Of a DNA stretch of 39,957 bases, positions 30,344 through 36,550 are shown in pieces (the stretch's first letter is position 1; each line of letters starts with the position of its first letter). Source of the stretch: a virus; the IMG/VR virus record IMGVR_UViG_3300025039_000002, positions 1 to 39,957 of that record; one strand, given 5' to 3'. The position numbers and the translations under genes are program-made. The notes under the pieces are model-generated. The model was not told the origin of the DNA. It was given only the letters and a program-made list of their open reading frames with translations, and made no database searches.

Positions 30344-31035
30344 GACTTGCCACCATCCGCGCGGCGATCGATCTCGCGGCGCGCGTTCCATTTCAGGTCT
30401 TCTTCCATCGATTCCTGGCGCAGCATCCACCCGAGGAAACCGGCCTCGACCTCGGGCCACGGCTTGTCGCGGAATTTGCCGATCGGGCAGCGCGGCAGGA
30501 GGCGAGGCTCCTTCGTCCACGCGACCATGTCCTTGCCGGTGATGCCCTCGTTGAAGAGCGCCAGCAGCAGATGCGCGGTGACGTAGGCATCGGGGCCTGC
30601 GCGGTGTGCGGGCTGCGTCAGCGCATGGTCGGGCGCGATCTTGCCCTGATCCTCGAGCCAGTAGCGCAGCGCGCCGTTGCTGTGGCTGGGCGCATCGGGC
30701 CAGACTCGGAGCGCGGCCTTGTAGGTGCAAATGACAGGCGCCGGCGCTTCGAAGAACTGGGTTTCGAACTCGGCATTGTGCGCGGCGATCGCAGAGATAC
30801 CTTCGGCCATCACCATCCCGACATTGAACGGCTGCTTGCCCTCGCACTCAGCGAGCGAGATATGATGAACCGCGCGGACCACCGGCGGCATCGAGGACAC
30901 GCCGCAGAGCCACGCCTTCGGTTCGTCAACTCGACGGTCCTCAAGGTGGAGTTCGCAGATACCGACCTCGCAAACCTCAGCCTCAGGCGGCTCGGTCCCG
31001 GTCGTCTCGAAGTCGATCACACGAATGACGGTCAT
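30340..31035 (-). CDS. ExoX-like DEDDh 3'-5' exonuclease, 231 aa
   Basis: Exonuclease motifs are D8-F-E10-TTG (Exo I), H86-NAEF-E91 (Exo II) and H144-RAGP-D149 (Exo III). The Exo II position usually holds aspartate; here it is E91. The C-terminal part (CPIGKFRDKPWPEVEAGFLGWML) matches the extra domain of exodeoxyribonuclease X. It probably trims 3' ends during recombination or repair together with the YqaJ exonuclease directly upstream, to which it is coupled by a one-base overlap (31035). HNH follows with ATGA. Confidence 0.87.
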   Translation of the reverse strand: MTVIRVIDFETTGTEPPEAEVCEVGICELHLEDRRVDEPKAWLCGVSSMPPVVRAVHHISLAECEGKQPFNVGMVMAEGISAIAAHNAEFETQFFEAPAPVICTYKAALRVWPDAPSHSNGALRYWLEDQGKIAPDHALTQPAHRAGPDAYVTAHLLLALFNEGITGKDMVAWTKEPRLLPRCPIGKFRDKPWPEVEAGFLGWMLRQESMEEDLKWNARREIDRRADGGKS

Positions 31036-31817
31036 CAGAACATCTCCACTTCGACGGTGCGCTCGGTCGGCACGAGCCGCAGCCCAGCCTTCTGCGCGGC
31101 GTGATAATCTGCGATCGCCTCCTTCACCTTCGCCTCGAAATCGGTGGCGGCGGTGATGATCGCGGCTTGAATTTCCGCGTCCGCCTCGATCCGCATCGGG
31201 ATCATCGGAAGCCCGCCGGAGAAACTGACCAGGTCGATCCAGTCGCGCTCGGTGACCATGAGGCCGGTCTGCACTTGCAGCAGGAAGTCAGACGGCGCCG
31301 AGCCGTCGCGATAGTTCTCGACGATGGTCTGGATCTGGAATTTCTGTCGGCGGGATTTGCACTCGATCAGGCCATGCTTCCCGACCAGACCGTCGGGCGA
31401 ATAACCGAGCGTGAAGCCCCACTTGTCGTTCGTGACGAAGCCGCATTCCTCCACCGGCTCGAAGTTCTTGGAATAGAGATCGCGCGCGGTGATCTCATCC
31501 TCCCAACCCCGGAGCATATCGTCCCCGATGTAGCTGGGTTCGACGTAGCCGCTGATCCGCTGGGCAGCGATTTCCCAGACATGGGCGCGGGTTTTGTCGT
31601 TGTTCGCCAGCTTGAGCGTCGGGGTCAGGATCAGCTTCATCTCGGAAGCTGTGAGCAGGCCCAGTCTGGCGGCGTGCCATTCCTCGGAACCTTGGATCAG
31701 GTCGTTGTGGTAGACGATGCCCTTGCCCGGCTTCGTCGCGACTGGCTCGTCGTCGAGGGCCACTTCCTCGGTCTGCGTGGGCTCGACATAGCCGCGCTCG
31801 AATGGGTTGTCGGTCAT
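31035..31817 (-). CDS. YqaJ/lambda-type recombination exonuclease, 260 aa
   Basis: ATG 31817 with GAGGTT upstream. The motif QGSEEWHAARLGLLTASEM near residue 42 is the hallmark YqaJ start; D142 in GYSPDG and E152-C-K154 in LIECKSRRQK form the PD-(D/E)xK site. Such enzymes resect 5' strands of dsDNA ends, feeding an annealase in phage recombination. The partner annealase is not evident; the 29154 gene product or the coiled-coil protein might serve. Confidence 0.92.
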   Translation of the reverse strand: MTDNPFERGYVEPTQTEEVALDDEPVATKPGKGIVYHNDLIQGSEEWHAARLGLLTASEMKLILTPTLKLANNDKTRAHVWEIAAQRISGYVEPSYIGDDMLRGWEDEITARDLYSKNFEPVEECGFVTNDKWGFTLGYSPDGLVGKHGLIECKSRRQKFQIQTIVENYRDGSAPSDFLLQVQTGLMVTERDWIDLVSFSGGLPMIPMRIEADAEIQAAIITAATDFEAKVKEAIADYHAAQKAGLRLVPTERTVEVEMF

Positions 31818-31819
31818 GG

Positions 31820-32920
31820 TCAGAACCTCAGCGAGACGTTGGGGATGTCGTTGGCGATGATCGCCTGCACGACCTTGATCGCGACATCCTCGGTCAGCCC
31901 GCATTCGATCAGGGCCTCCTTGGCGGCGGTCTTGATCTTGCGGCGATGCTCCTGGTCGGCTTCGCGCGCGGCCTGTTCGGCAGCAGCTTCGCGCTCGGCA
32001 TCTTCGCGCTGTGCCTGTTCGGCAGCGAGGCGGTCTCGTTCTGCCTGCGCGGCACGTTCCACCTCGGCGGCGCGTTCACGCTCGGCGGCGAGTTCGGCTT
32101 GGTGCCGCTCCTCGGCTTCGCGCGACGCCTGTTCGGCAGCTTTGCGCTCGGCGGCGGCGATACGGTCCTTCTCGGCCTGTTCCGCGGCGGCCTTGCGCTC
32201 GTCCTCGGCACGCTTGGCTTCGGCCTGCTGGCGCTCGATCTCTTCGGCGGCACGCTTCTCGGCTTCGGCACGCTCGCGTTCGGCAGCCTCGGCGCGCAGC
32301 TTCTCGAGCTCGGCGCGTTCGGCCTCTTCCCGCTCGAGCCGGGCGAGCGCAGATTTCAGGGTTTCGACGGTCGCAGCCTTCGCCGCGGTGGCTTCGTCGG
32401 CCAACTCCTTAAACCGGTCGGCGTCGATCGCCCGGTTCCAGACCTCCTTGCCGCGCTCGCGCACGGTGTCGGCGGTGTCGTCCAGGCTGACCACGGCTGC
32501 GCTCTTGAATGCCTCGATCGCCTCGCGGCATTCTTCGACCCGGTCCTTCTCGGCCTGCTCCCATTCGGTGAGCGGCTTGCGGACGCCATCGGCCAGCGCG
32601 ACCAGTTCCTCGCGAACCTCGCGCCGGGCAGCGTCGACCGCGTTGATGCGCGCCCTCGCCTCTTCGTTCAGCTTCTTGCCGGCATCGTCGATCGCGGTCT
32701 TCGTGCGCGTGATCTTGTAGGCGAAGGACTTGATCGCATCCCGGCCCTTCGCGGTCGACAGGTCGGGTTCGAAGGCGGCGATTTCGCTTCGGATATGGCC
32801 GAGCAGATCGGCGCGCTTGGCCTCGTCCGCGAGAACCAGCGAAGGGTTGTGGGCGACCAGAACGGCGATGTCGGTGCTGGGCTGGGCTTCGGTGTCGTTC
32901 ACTGCTGCTGCGGTGGCCAT
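31820..32920 (-). CDS. Coiled-coil recombination-region protein, 366 aa
   Basis: ATG 32920 with GAAGGAACC upstream. Residues about 1-190 are moderately charged helices (DIAVLVAHNPSLVL, KSFAYKITRTKTAIDDAGKK). Residues about 190-330 are an almost unbroken Glu/Ala/Arg/Gln coiled coil. The end (EALIECGLTEDVAIKVVQAI) is a small conserved helical domain. The type is frequent beside YqaJ exonucleases in phages, where its job is unknown; it may hold the nuclease and its partner together. Two bases separate it from the exonuclease gene. Confidence 0.85.
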   Translation of the reverse strand: MATAAAVNDTEAQPSTDIAVLVAHNPSLVLADEAKRADLLGHIRSEIAAFEPDLSTAKGRDAIKSFAYKITRTKTAIDDAGKKLNEEARARINAVDAARREVREELVALADGVRKPLTEWEQAEKDRVEECREAIEAFKSAAVVSLDDTADTVRERGKEVWNRAIDADRFKELADEATAAKAATVETLKSALARLEREEAERAELEKLRAEAAERERAEAEKRAAEEIERQQAEAKRAEDERKAAAEQAEKDRIAAAERKAAEQASREAEERHQAELAAERERAAEVERAAQAERDRLAAEQAQREDAEREAAAEQAAREADQEHRRKIKTAAKEALIECGLTEDVAIKVVQAIIANDIPNVSLRF

Positions 32921-32958
32921 GTCGGTTCCTTCGAATAGTGTTGCGGGTTGGGTGATGC

Positions 32959-33048
32959 TCACGTCGTCAGCCCCTTCAACACCACGAGCGCGGCGCAGAT
33001 CGTCAGGGCCATCGACAGCGCGATGCAGAGGCGGTCGGAGAGGGTCAT
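32959..33048 (-). CDS. Membrane micro-protein, 29 aa
   Basis: ATG 33048 with GGAGGG upstream over the previous stop. The peptide (MTLSDRLCIALSMALTICAA to LKGLTT) is one hydrophobic helix with a short polar start. The strong ribosome binding site and codon pattern support it. Confidence 0.55.
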   Translation of the reverse strand: MTLSDRLCIALSMALTICAALVVLKGLTT

Positions 33049-33051
33049 TGC

Positions 33052-33486
33052 TCAGCCCTCCACCAGCGTCAGATCGCACCCGACCGGGTTGCCATCCTCG
33101 GCCCGCCACGGACGCACCGGCTCGAAACCCTCGTGAACGCAGAACTGCGACACCAGATCGGGGTAGAACTCCGGCTCGCGTCCGGTGCTGCCATCGGCGA
33201 GGCGGATGAACTTGCGCTGCGAGCGCTTCTTCACGACGAACACGCTAACCAGGTTGCGCCGCTCGGGACGCAGCGCCGCGTCGGCGCGCAGGACGATGAT
33301 CGATTCCTTGTGACTCAGGCAGTCGGATGCAGCCTGCGCCGCCTCCTCGATGCTGGCGACATGGGCCGGCAGATCGTGCGGGTGCGCTTCGAACCGGTCG
33401 AAGCCCTGCCCTCCTACTGCGGCTTTCCAAGCCTTGAAGGTGACTGCCCTGGCTGCGGGCATGCGGATGGGGCGGATCGCGTTCAT
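33052..33486 (-). CDS. Phage-type protein of unknown function, 144 aa
   Basis: ATG 33486 (MNAIRPIRMPAARAVTFKAW) in an ATGA overlap with the upstream small gene. An alpha-beta protein with EEAAQAASDCLSHKESIIVL and NLVSVFVVKKRSQRKFIRL, ending in an acidic PWRAEDGNPVGCDLTLVEG. No family is recognised. It belongs to the early leftward operon. Confidence 0.75.
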   Translation of the reverse strand: MNAIRPIRMPAARAVTFKAWKAAVGGQGFDRFEAHPHDLPAHVASIEEAAQAASDCLSHKESIIVLRADAALRPERRNLVSVFVVKKRSQRKFIRLADGSTGREPEFYPDLVSQFCVHEGFEPVRPWRAEDGNPVGCDLTLVEG

Positions 33487-33638
33487 ACGAAGCTCCTGCT
33501 GCTGTAGCGGTGACGTTGGGCGAGGCGCTGCATGTGGCGCTCGGCCAGCAATTCGTTGCGGGCTTGGACGCCGCCGAGACCGGGGTTTTCGGCCATGCGG
33601 GCGGCGATGGCGGCTTCGGAGATGAGGGGGCGGGTCAT
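33483..33638 (-). CDS. Micro-protein, 51 aa
   Basis: ATG 33638 in an ATGA overlap with the upstream gene and ATGA overlap with the next. The peptide is helical and Ala/Arg-rich (MTRPLISEAAIAARMAENPG, then a basic Arg/His-rich end). Coupling at both ends supports it; function unknown. Confidence 0.6.
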   Translation of the reverse strand: MTRPLISEAAIAARMAENPGLGGVQARNELLAERHMQRLAQRHRYSSRSFV

Positions 33639-33961
33639 GCGCCCTGCTCCCGCTCAAATCGCGCTTCCATCAGGAGGTCGCGATATTCCTGATAGCGCCA
33701 ATCCTGCTCGTCGGCCCGATCGTCCGCCCAATCCTCGAGCGCGCGGTCCCTAGCCTGCTCAAGGAGCGCCTCATCTTCCTCGTCGGAAAGGGCAAAATCA
33801 GCGCCATCGTGCTTGACCGAAACGATCTCGACCTCGGCACCTTCAGCGGGCTGCCAATAGGTTGCGGCTACCGGCGGCGTCATGCTGTAGGTGACGTCCA
33901 GTTCGATCTCGCGACGGCCAACCATGTGATCGACGGTGAATTGGAAACGACGGGCGCTCAT
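33635..33961 (-). CDS. Phage-type acidic protein, 108 aa
   Basis: ATG 33961 (MSARRFQFTVDHMVGRREIE). N-terminal strands (FTVDHMVGRREIELDVTYSM) are followed by an acidic C-terminal helix (SDEEDEALLEQARDRALEDW). Similar early proteins occur in other phages, but I cannot name this one. It overlaps both neighbours by ATGA. Confidence 0.75.
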   Translation of the reverse strand: MSARRFQFTVDHMVGRREIELDVTYSMTPPVAATYWQPAEGAEVEIVSVKHDGADFALSDEEDEALLEQARDRALEDWADDRADEQDWRYQEYRDLLMEARFEREQGA

Positions 33962-34404
33962 GCTGCCCACCTGCGAGCACGACCCCGAACCCGAGCCCGA
34001 TGCGCATCCCGATCAGCCTCGAAATAGTTGCTGCCGAAGAACAGGCAGTCGATCGAGGTCGCGCAATCGATGACCCGCTGCGAGATCAGATCAGCCGAAG
34101 CCCTGCCCCGCTGCATGTCGGCCAGAGCATCGGCCCGGCGCGCATAGATCGTCTCGGAAAGCTGGACGGTGGTCGGGTGCGGATAGATCGCGGTCGGGGT
34201 GTGGCGGCTGACCGTCTCGATCCGAAACCCGATGCAGTGCCGCGGGTTCGTGCTGCGACGGTCGCGGGTGATGCCGCCGATGACGACGTGATTGCTGTCG
34301 CGTCCGCCCAGCTGCTCAGCGGACGCGATAGTTGTGCCGGATGCGCGAGCCGGGGGCATGGTGCGCGACGGGAGGGTGGGTGCAGCTACGGCGGGGGAAG
34401 GCAT
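33958..34404 (-). CDS. First gene of the leftward operon, 148 aa, unknown function
   Basis: ATG 34404 with GAGGAG upstream, about 40 bases downstream of the PL-type promoter. The N-terminus is Pro/Ala-rich; the middle (NHVVIGGITRDRRSTNPRHC, RIETVSRHTPTAIYPHPTT) and the end (ISQRVIDCATSIDCLFFGSN) are conserved-looking. In lambda this position is held by antiterminator N, but there is no arginine-rich N-like segment at the N-terminus; the basic stretch is at the C-terminus (RDAHRARVRGRARRW). That end could bind RNA, which is only a suggestion. Confidence 0.75.
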   Translation of the reverse strand: MPSPAVAAPTLPSRTMPPARASGTTIASAEQLGGRDSNHVVIGGITRDRRSTNPRHCIGFRIETVSRHTPTAIYPHPTTVQLSETIYARRADALADMQRGRASADLISQRVIDCATSIDCLFFGSNYFEADRDAHRARVRGRARRWAA

Positions 34405-34417
34405 GGTGGTCTCCTCG

Positions 34418-34434
34418 GGAAGCTGTGTGCTTCC
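34418..34434 (-). promoter_or_regulatory. Leader hairpin (boxB-like) of the leftward transcript
   Basis: On the minus strand GGAAGC and GCTTCC form a perfect 6-bp stem around a 5-base loop ACACA. It lies between the PL-type promoter and the ribosome binding site of the first gene. Size and place resemble lambda nut boxB, though the loop is not the GNRA-like pentaloop of boxB. Confidence 0.4.
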
Positions 34435-34444
34435 GTTGAGGAGA

Positions 34445-34473
34445 GTTATGGGGGAGATTTCCCCCGCTGTCAA
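34445..34473 (-). promoter_or_regulatory. PL-type early promoter
   Basis: On the minus strand a perfect -35 TTGACA (34468-34473), 17-bp spacer and -10 CATAAC (34445-34450). The operator O1 fills the spacer, so repressor binding would block polymerase. It drives the recombination-integration operon. Confidence 0.85.
34450..34465. promoter_or_regulatory. Operator O1
   Basis: GGGGGAGATTTCCCCC, 15 of 16 matches to the palindrome GGGGGAAATTTCCCCC. It lies in the PL spacer, overlapping the last base of the -10, with its centre 31 bp from O2. Confidence 0.8.
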
Positions 34474-34480
34474 ACGCTTT

Positions 34481-34496
34481 CGGGGAAATTTCCCCC
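34481..34496. promoter_or_regulatory. Operator O2
   Basis: CGGGGAAATTTCCCCC; the inner 14 bases (34482-34495) are a perfect palindrome. It lies 8 bases upstream of the PL -35, three helical turns from O1, which favours cooperative repressor binding. Confidence 0.78.
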
Positions 34497-34500
34497 TACG

Positions 34501-34710
34501 CTAGAAACTTTCTTGTTCGCGGCCTCTCTCATTTATCCGGTGGAGATACTCGGTGTGGCGCTCTTGGCGGTTCTCCATCTCCTCCAATTGCCACCGCAGC
34601 CCTTTGATCTCCTTGAGTAGATCGGACAGGCGATCAGCTATCATCTTGAGCAGAAAAGTGCCCGCCACCATCCCGATAATGACGATCCTAATTTCCCATT
34701 CGTCGATCAT
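34501..34710 (-). CDS. Membrane-anchored coiled-coil protein co-translated with the repressor, 69 aa
   Basis: ATG 34710 overlaps the repressor stop by ATGA. MIDEWEIRIVIIGMVAGTFL is an N-terminal membrane helix, followed by a charged coiled coil (RLSDLLKEIKGLRWQLEEMEN then RQERHTEYLHRI). As it lies behind the repressor it should be made in lysogens. The position equals that of lambda rexA/rexB, and small membrane proteins there often block superinfection. That function is inferred. Confidence 0.78.
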   Translation of the reverse strand: MIDEWEIRIVIIGMVAGTFLLKMIADRLSDLLKEIKGLRWQLEEMENRQERHTEYLHRINERGREQESF

Positions 34711-35324
34711 TGCATGGCCCCTCTCGGCATCACGAACAGAACCGGTGATGCCCACACCAGCTCCACATTTTCCATGTCTGGCGCGTTCAGCGATCGAAGG
34801 GTGTAGAGCCCCTCCTTCGACCCTGCTGCGAGAATCTTCAGGAAAATGCCACCCTCGACTGTTCTGACCGCGCAGTAGCGGTTGAGATACTCGGGCATGA
34901 CACCCTCATGGTCCCTGCGGACGTAGATGATTTCGCCGTCCTCATACTTCGGGAGCATGGACGACCCGACCACCTGCAGAGCCATGAGCCTGCCGACCGT
35001 CATCGGAGGCCTCGGGACATGCGGGAAGCCTGCGGTCCCGTTCAGTTCAGCGTCCGGGTCCTCTGTGAACAGGATTTGCCCGCCAGCGCCGACCTTGCCC
35101 AACACCGGGACCATCGCTGCGGAGCCGGTCAGCTTATCGACCGGCATCTCTAAGGCTTCTGCCACCTTCCGCAGCGTGTCGATACCTGGGTTGTCGGTGC
35201 GCGTCAGAAGGTCGCGGACTGCGCTCTCGCTCAACTCAGCGGCCCTCGACAGGCTACGGCGGCTGAACCCCTTCTGGGTCATCTCGGCTTCAATGAGCGC
35301 GCGGATCTGATCGATGTTTGCCAT
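34707..35324 (-). CDS. S24-family phage repressor (CI-like), 205 aa
   Basis: Residues 1-66 are an HTH domain (RRSLSRAAELSESAVRDLLT). Residues about 75-205 are a LexA/CI-type autopeptidase with serine S122 in VGSSMLPKYEDG and lysine K163 in GIFLKILA. The A80-G81 bond lies 41 residues before the serine, a plausible self-cleavage site, so SOS induction is likely. The ATG is preceded by AGAGGG with almost no spacing, so translation may be weak or leaderless. It sits between both operator pairs. Confidence 0.93.
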   Translation of the reverse strand: MANIDQIRALIEAEMTQKGFSRRSLSRAAELSESAVRDLLTRTDNPGIDTLRKVAEALEMPVDKLTGSAAMVPVLGKVGAGGQILFTEDPDAELNGTAGFPHVPRPPMTVGRLMALQVVGSSMLPKYEDGEIIYVRRDHEGVMPEYLNRYCAVRTVEGGIFLKILAAGSKEGLYTLRSLNAPDMENVELVWASPVLFVMPRGAMQ

Positions 35325-35361
35325 CCCTCTAGAATGGCACGGAACACGCCCCCTTCGGGAT

Positions 35362-35377
35362 TCGCGAAATATCCCCC
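35362..35377. promoter_or_regulatory. Operator O4 (degenerate)
   Basis: TCGCGAAATATCCCCC matches 12 of 16 bases of the operator consensus, with one good half-site. It lies 8 bases upstream of the PR -35 and 32 bp centre to centre from O3, mirroring O1-O2. Also positioned to affect the repressor's own promoter. Confidence 0.6.
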
Positions 35378-35385
35378 AGCACGGG

Positions 35386-35414
35386 TTGACTATGGGGGAG
35401 ATTTCCCCCACTAG
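35386..35414 (+). promoter_or_regulatory. PR-type early promoter
   Basis: -35 TTGACT (35386-35391), a 17-bp spacer holding O3, and -10 CACTAG (35409-35414), a poor match. Same geometry as PL. The start point would fall at about 35421, the ATG of the first gene, so the message may be leaderless. Confidence 0.65.
35394..35409. promoter_or_regulatory. Operator O3
   Basis: GGGGGAGATTTCCCCC, identical in sequence to O1, in the spacer of the PR-type promoter. Confidence 0.8.
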
Positions 35415-35420
35415 CATGGC

Positions 35421-35612
35421 ATGGACACTTTTCTCGCAGAGATCGAAGCCTTCATCGCCAAGCATGAGCTGAGCGAAAGCCAGTTCGGCATCGATGCGCT
35501 CAACGACAAGAATTTCGTGCCGCAGCTTCGAGCCGGTCGCGACATTCGGATGGGGACTGCCGAGAAGGTGCGCGCGCACATGGCCGAATATCGGCCCGAG
35601 ATCGCAGCATGA
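35421..35612 (+). CDS. Cro-position small HTH regulator, 63 aa
   Basis: MDTFLAEIEAFIAKHELSES, then FGIDALNDKNFVPQLRAGRD and a helical end. This helical pattern (a short lambda-repressor-like HTH) is common in small alphaproteobacterial phage regulators. It is the first gene of the rightward operon, where Cro would be. No Shine-Dalgarno is present. It may compete with the repressor at the operators; this is inferred from position. ATGA overlap with the next gene. Confidence 0.78.
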   Translation: MDTFLAEIEAFIAKHELSESQFGIDALNDKNFVPQLRAGRDIRMGTAEKVRAHMAEYRPEIAA

Positions 35613-35707
35613 CCCGCCCCATTCCCCCCTGCCCTCATTGCTCCAAGCCCGTGCTGAAATGCTGTTGCGCCGATCCCGTGCTCGCCGGGCTGCTGGGGAG
35701 GCGGTGA
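35609..35707 (+). CDS. Cysteine-rich micro-protein, 32 aa
   Basis: MTRPIPPCPHCSKPVLKCCC carries CPHC and CCC, a possible minimal zinc-binding knuckle, followed by ADPVLAGLLGRR. ATGA overlap at the start and TGATG at the end. It may be an early host-takeover peptide; not tested by anything in the sequence. Confidence 0.55.
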   Translation: MTRPIPPCPHCSKPVLKCCCADPVLAGLLGRR

Positions 35708-35859
35708 TGCCCGACGCCACCCCCCTCCTCGCGGCGATCCGCGACCAGCTCGCCAAGCCCTTCGCCGATCCCGTCACCATCGACGGCGCGGTGATGAGCC
35801 GCGCTGCTGCCCGTGCTGTCGAGCGGATGCTTACGCGCAAAGCCAAGGAGCCCGCATAG
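35707..35859 (+). CDS. Small protein, 50 aa
   Basis: MPDATPLLAAIRDQLAKPFA then DPVTIDGAVMSRAAARAVER and a basic end. Helical, overlapping the previous stop by TGATG, and directly abutting the next gene at 35860. No family recognised. Confidence 0.6.
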   Translation: MPDATPLLAAIRDQLAKPFADPVTIDGAVMSRAAARAVERMLTRKAKEPA

Positions 35860-36078
35860 ATGAACGTCCTCGCCAAGATCCGCCGCGAGTTTCGTGCCGT
35901 GCGCGAGCTGCTCCGCGCCTGCGCTCCCGATGGAGGCGGCTTTCGATACGACAGCCCGTCCGCCGATCATCGAACCGGACAGCCTTGCGAGAACGCGGGC
36001 CACGATGGCGCCAATCGCCTCGCATCGCCCGGTCCTGATCTCGTTCCTTTCCATGCTCCTGAGGTAGCCAATGTCTGA
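35860..36078 (+). CDS. Small protein, 72 aa
   Basis: MNVLAKIRREFRAVRELLRA is a basic amphipathic helix; the rest is Gly/Pro/Asp-rich and probably disordered. The start abuts the previous stop. It overlaps the next gene by 8 bases. Function unknown. Confidence 0.6.
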   Translation: MNVLAKIRREFRAVRELLRACAPDGGGFRYDSPSADHRTGQPCENAGHDGANRLASPGPDLVPFHAPEVANV

Positions 36079-36550
36079 CAAGCAAGTCCGCCCGAACAGC
36101 ACTCGGCTGACGGACGCGGACGCCCGCCACCTTCTTGCCGATGGCCTGCTGCGCTCCTGTCACCAGAATGGTCCATCGCGGGTCGCTCTGACCGTCGGTT
36201 GCGACGAAAAGACCATCCGCCGCGCTCGCGACGAGGAAAGCACCCTCGGGCTCGCCTGCTCGTGGAACCTGCTCGACATCGACGAGCACGCGCTCGACGC
36301 GCTCGCAGCGTCCAAGGGCGTGATGCTCGTCCCCCTCATGGCGACCGCGCCCGATATTCTCTCAAGCGCTGGCGCTGCCATCCACCGGATCGCGCAGAAC
36401 CGCTGCGAACATTCCGAGGGTGGTTCCGACGAAACGCCTGCGGAGCTGCTCGCCAGTGAAGCACAGAACGATGCGCTGCTCGCCGCCTGCCTGGAGCGAC
36501 GGTCGATGATCGTGAGGGCCAAGCTGGTCCGGTCGGGGATCGCAGTATGA
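36071..36550 (+). CDS. Putative HTH regulator (CII-like position), 159 aa
   Basis: Residues about 15-60 (TDADARHLLADGLLRSCHQN, PSRVALTVGCDEKTIRRARD) look like a helix-turn-helix with GCDEKTIRRAR as the recognition helix. The C-terminal part is helical (GAAIHRIAQNRC, NDALLAACLERRSMIVRAKL). Similar proteins are common in phage early operons of Alphaproteobacteria. Its place between Cro and the replication genes parallels lambda CII, but no direct link is claimed. ATGA overlap with the ParB-like gene. Confidence 0.72.
   Translation: MSDKQVRPNSTRLTDADARHLLADGLLRSCHQNGPSRVALTVGCDEKTIRRARDEESTLGLACSWNLLDIDEHALDALAASKGVMLVPLMATAPDILSSAGAAIHRIAQNRCEHSEGGSDETPAELLASEAQNDALLAACLERRSMIVRAKLVRSGIAV

Noticed and set aside
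31101-32938. Long plus-strand frames opposite the YqaJ and coiled-coil genes, some with apparent Phe/Gly/Leu or Ser/Ala repeats
   Set aside because: They are readings of the antisense strand of a Glu/Ala/Arg coiled coil, which creates artificial low-complexity repeats.
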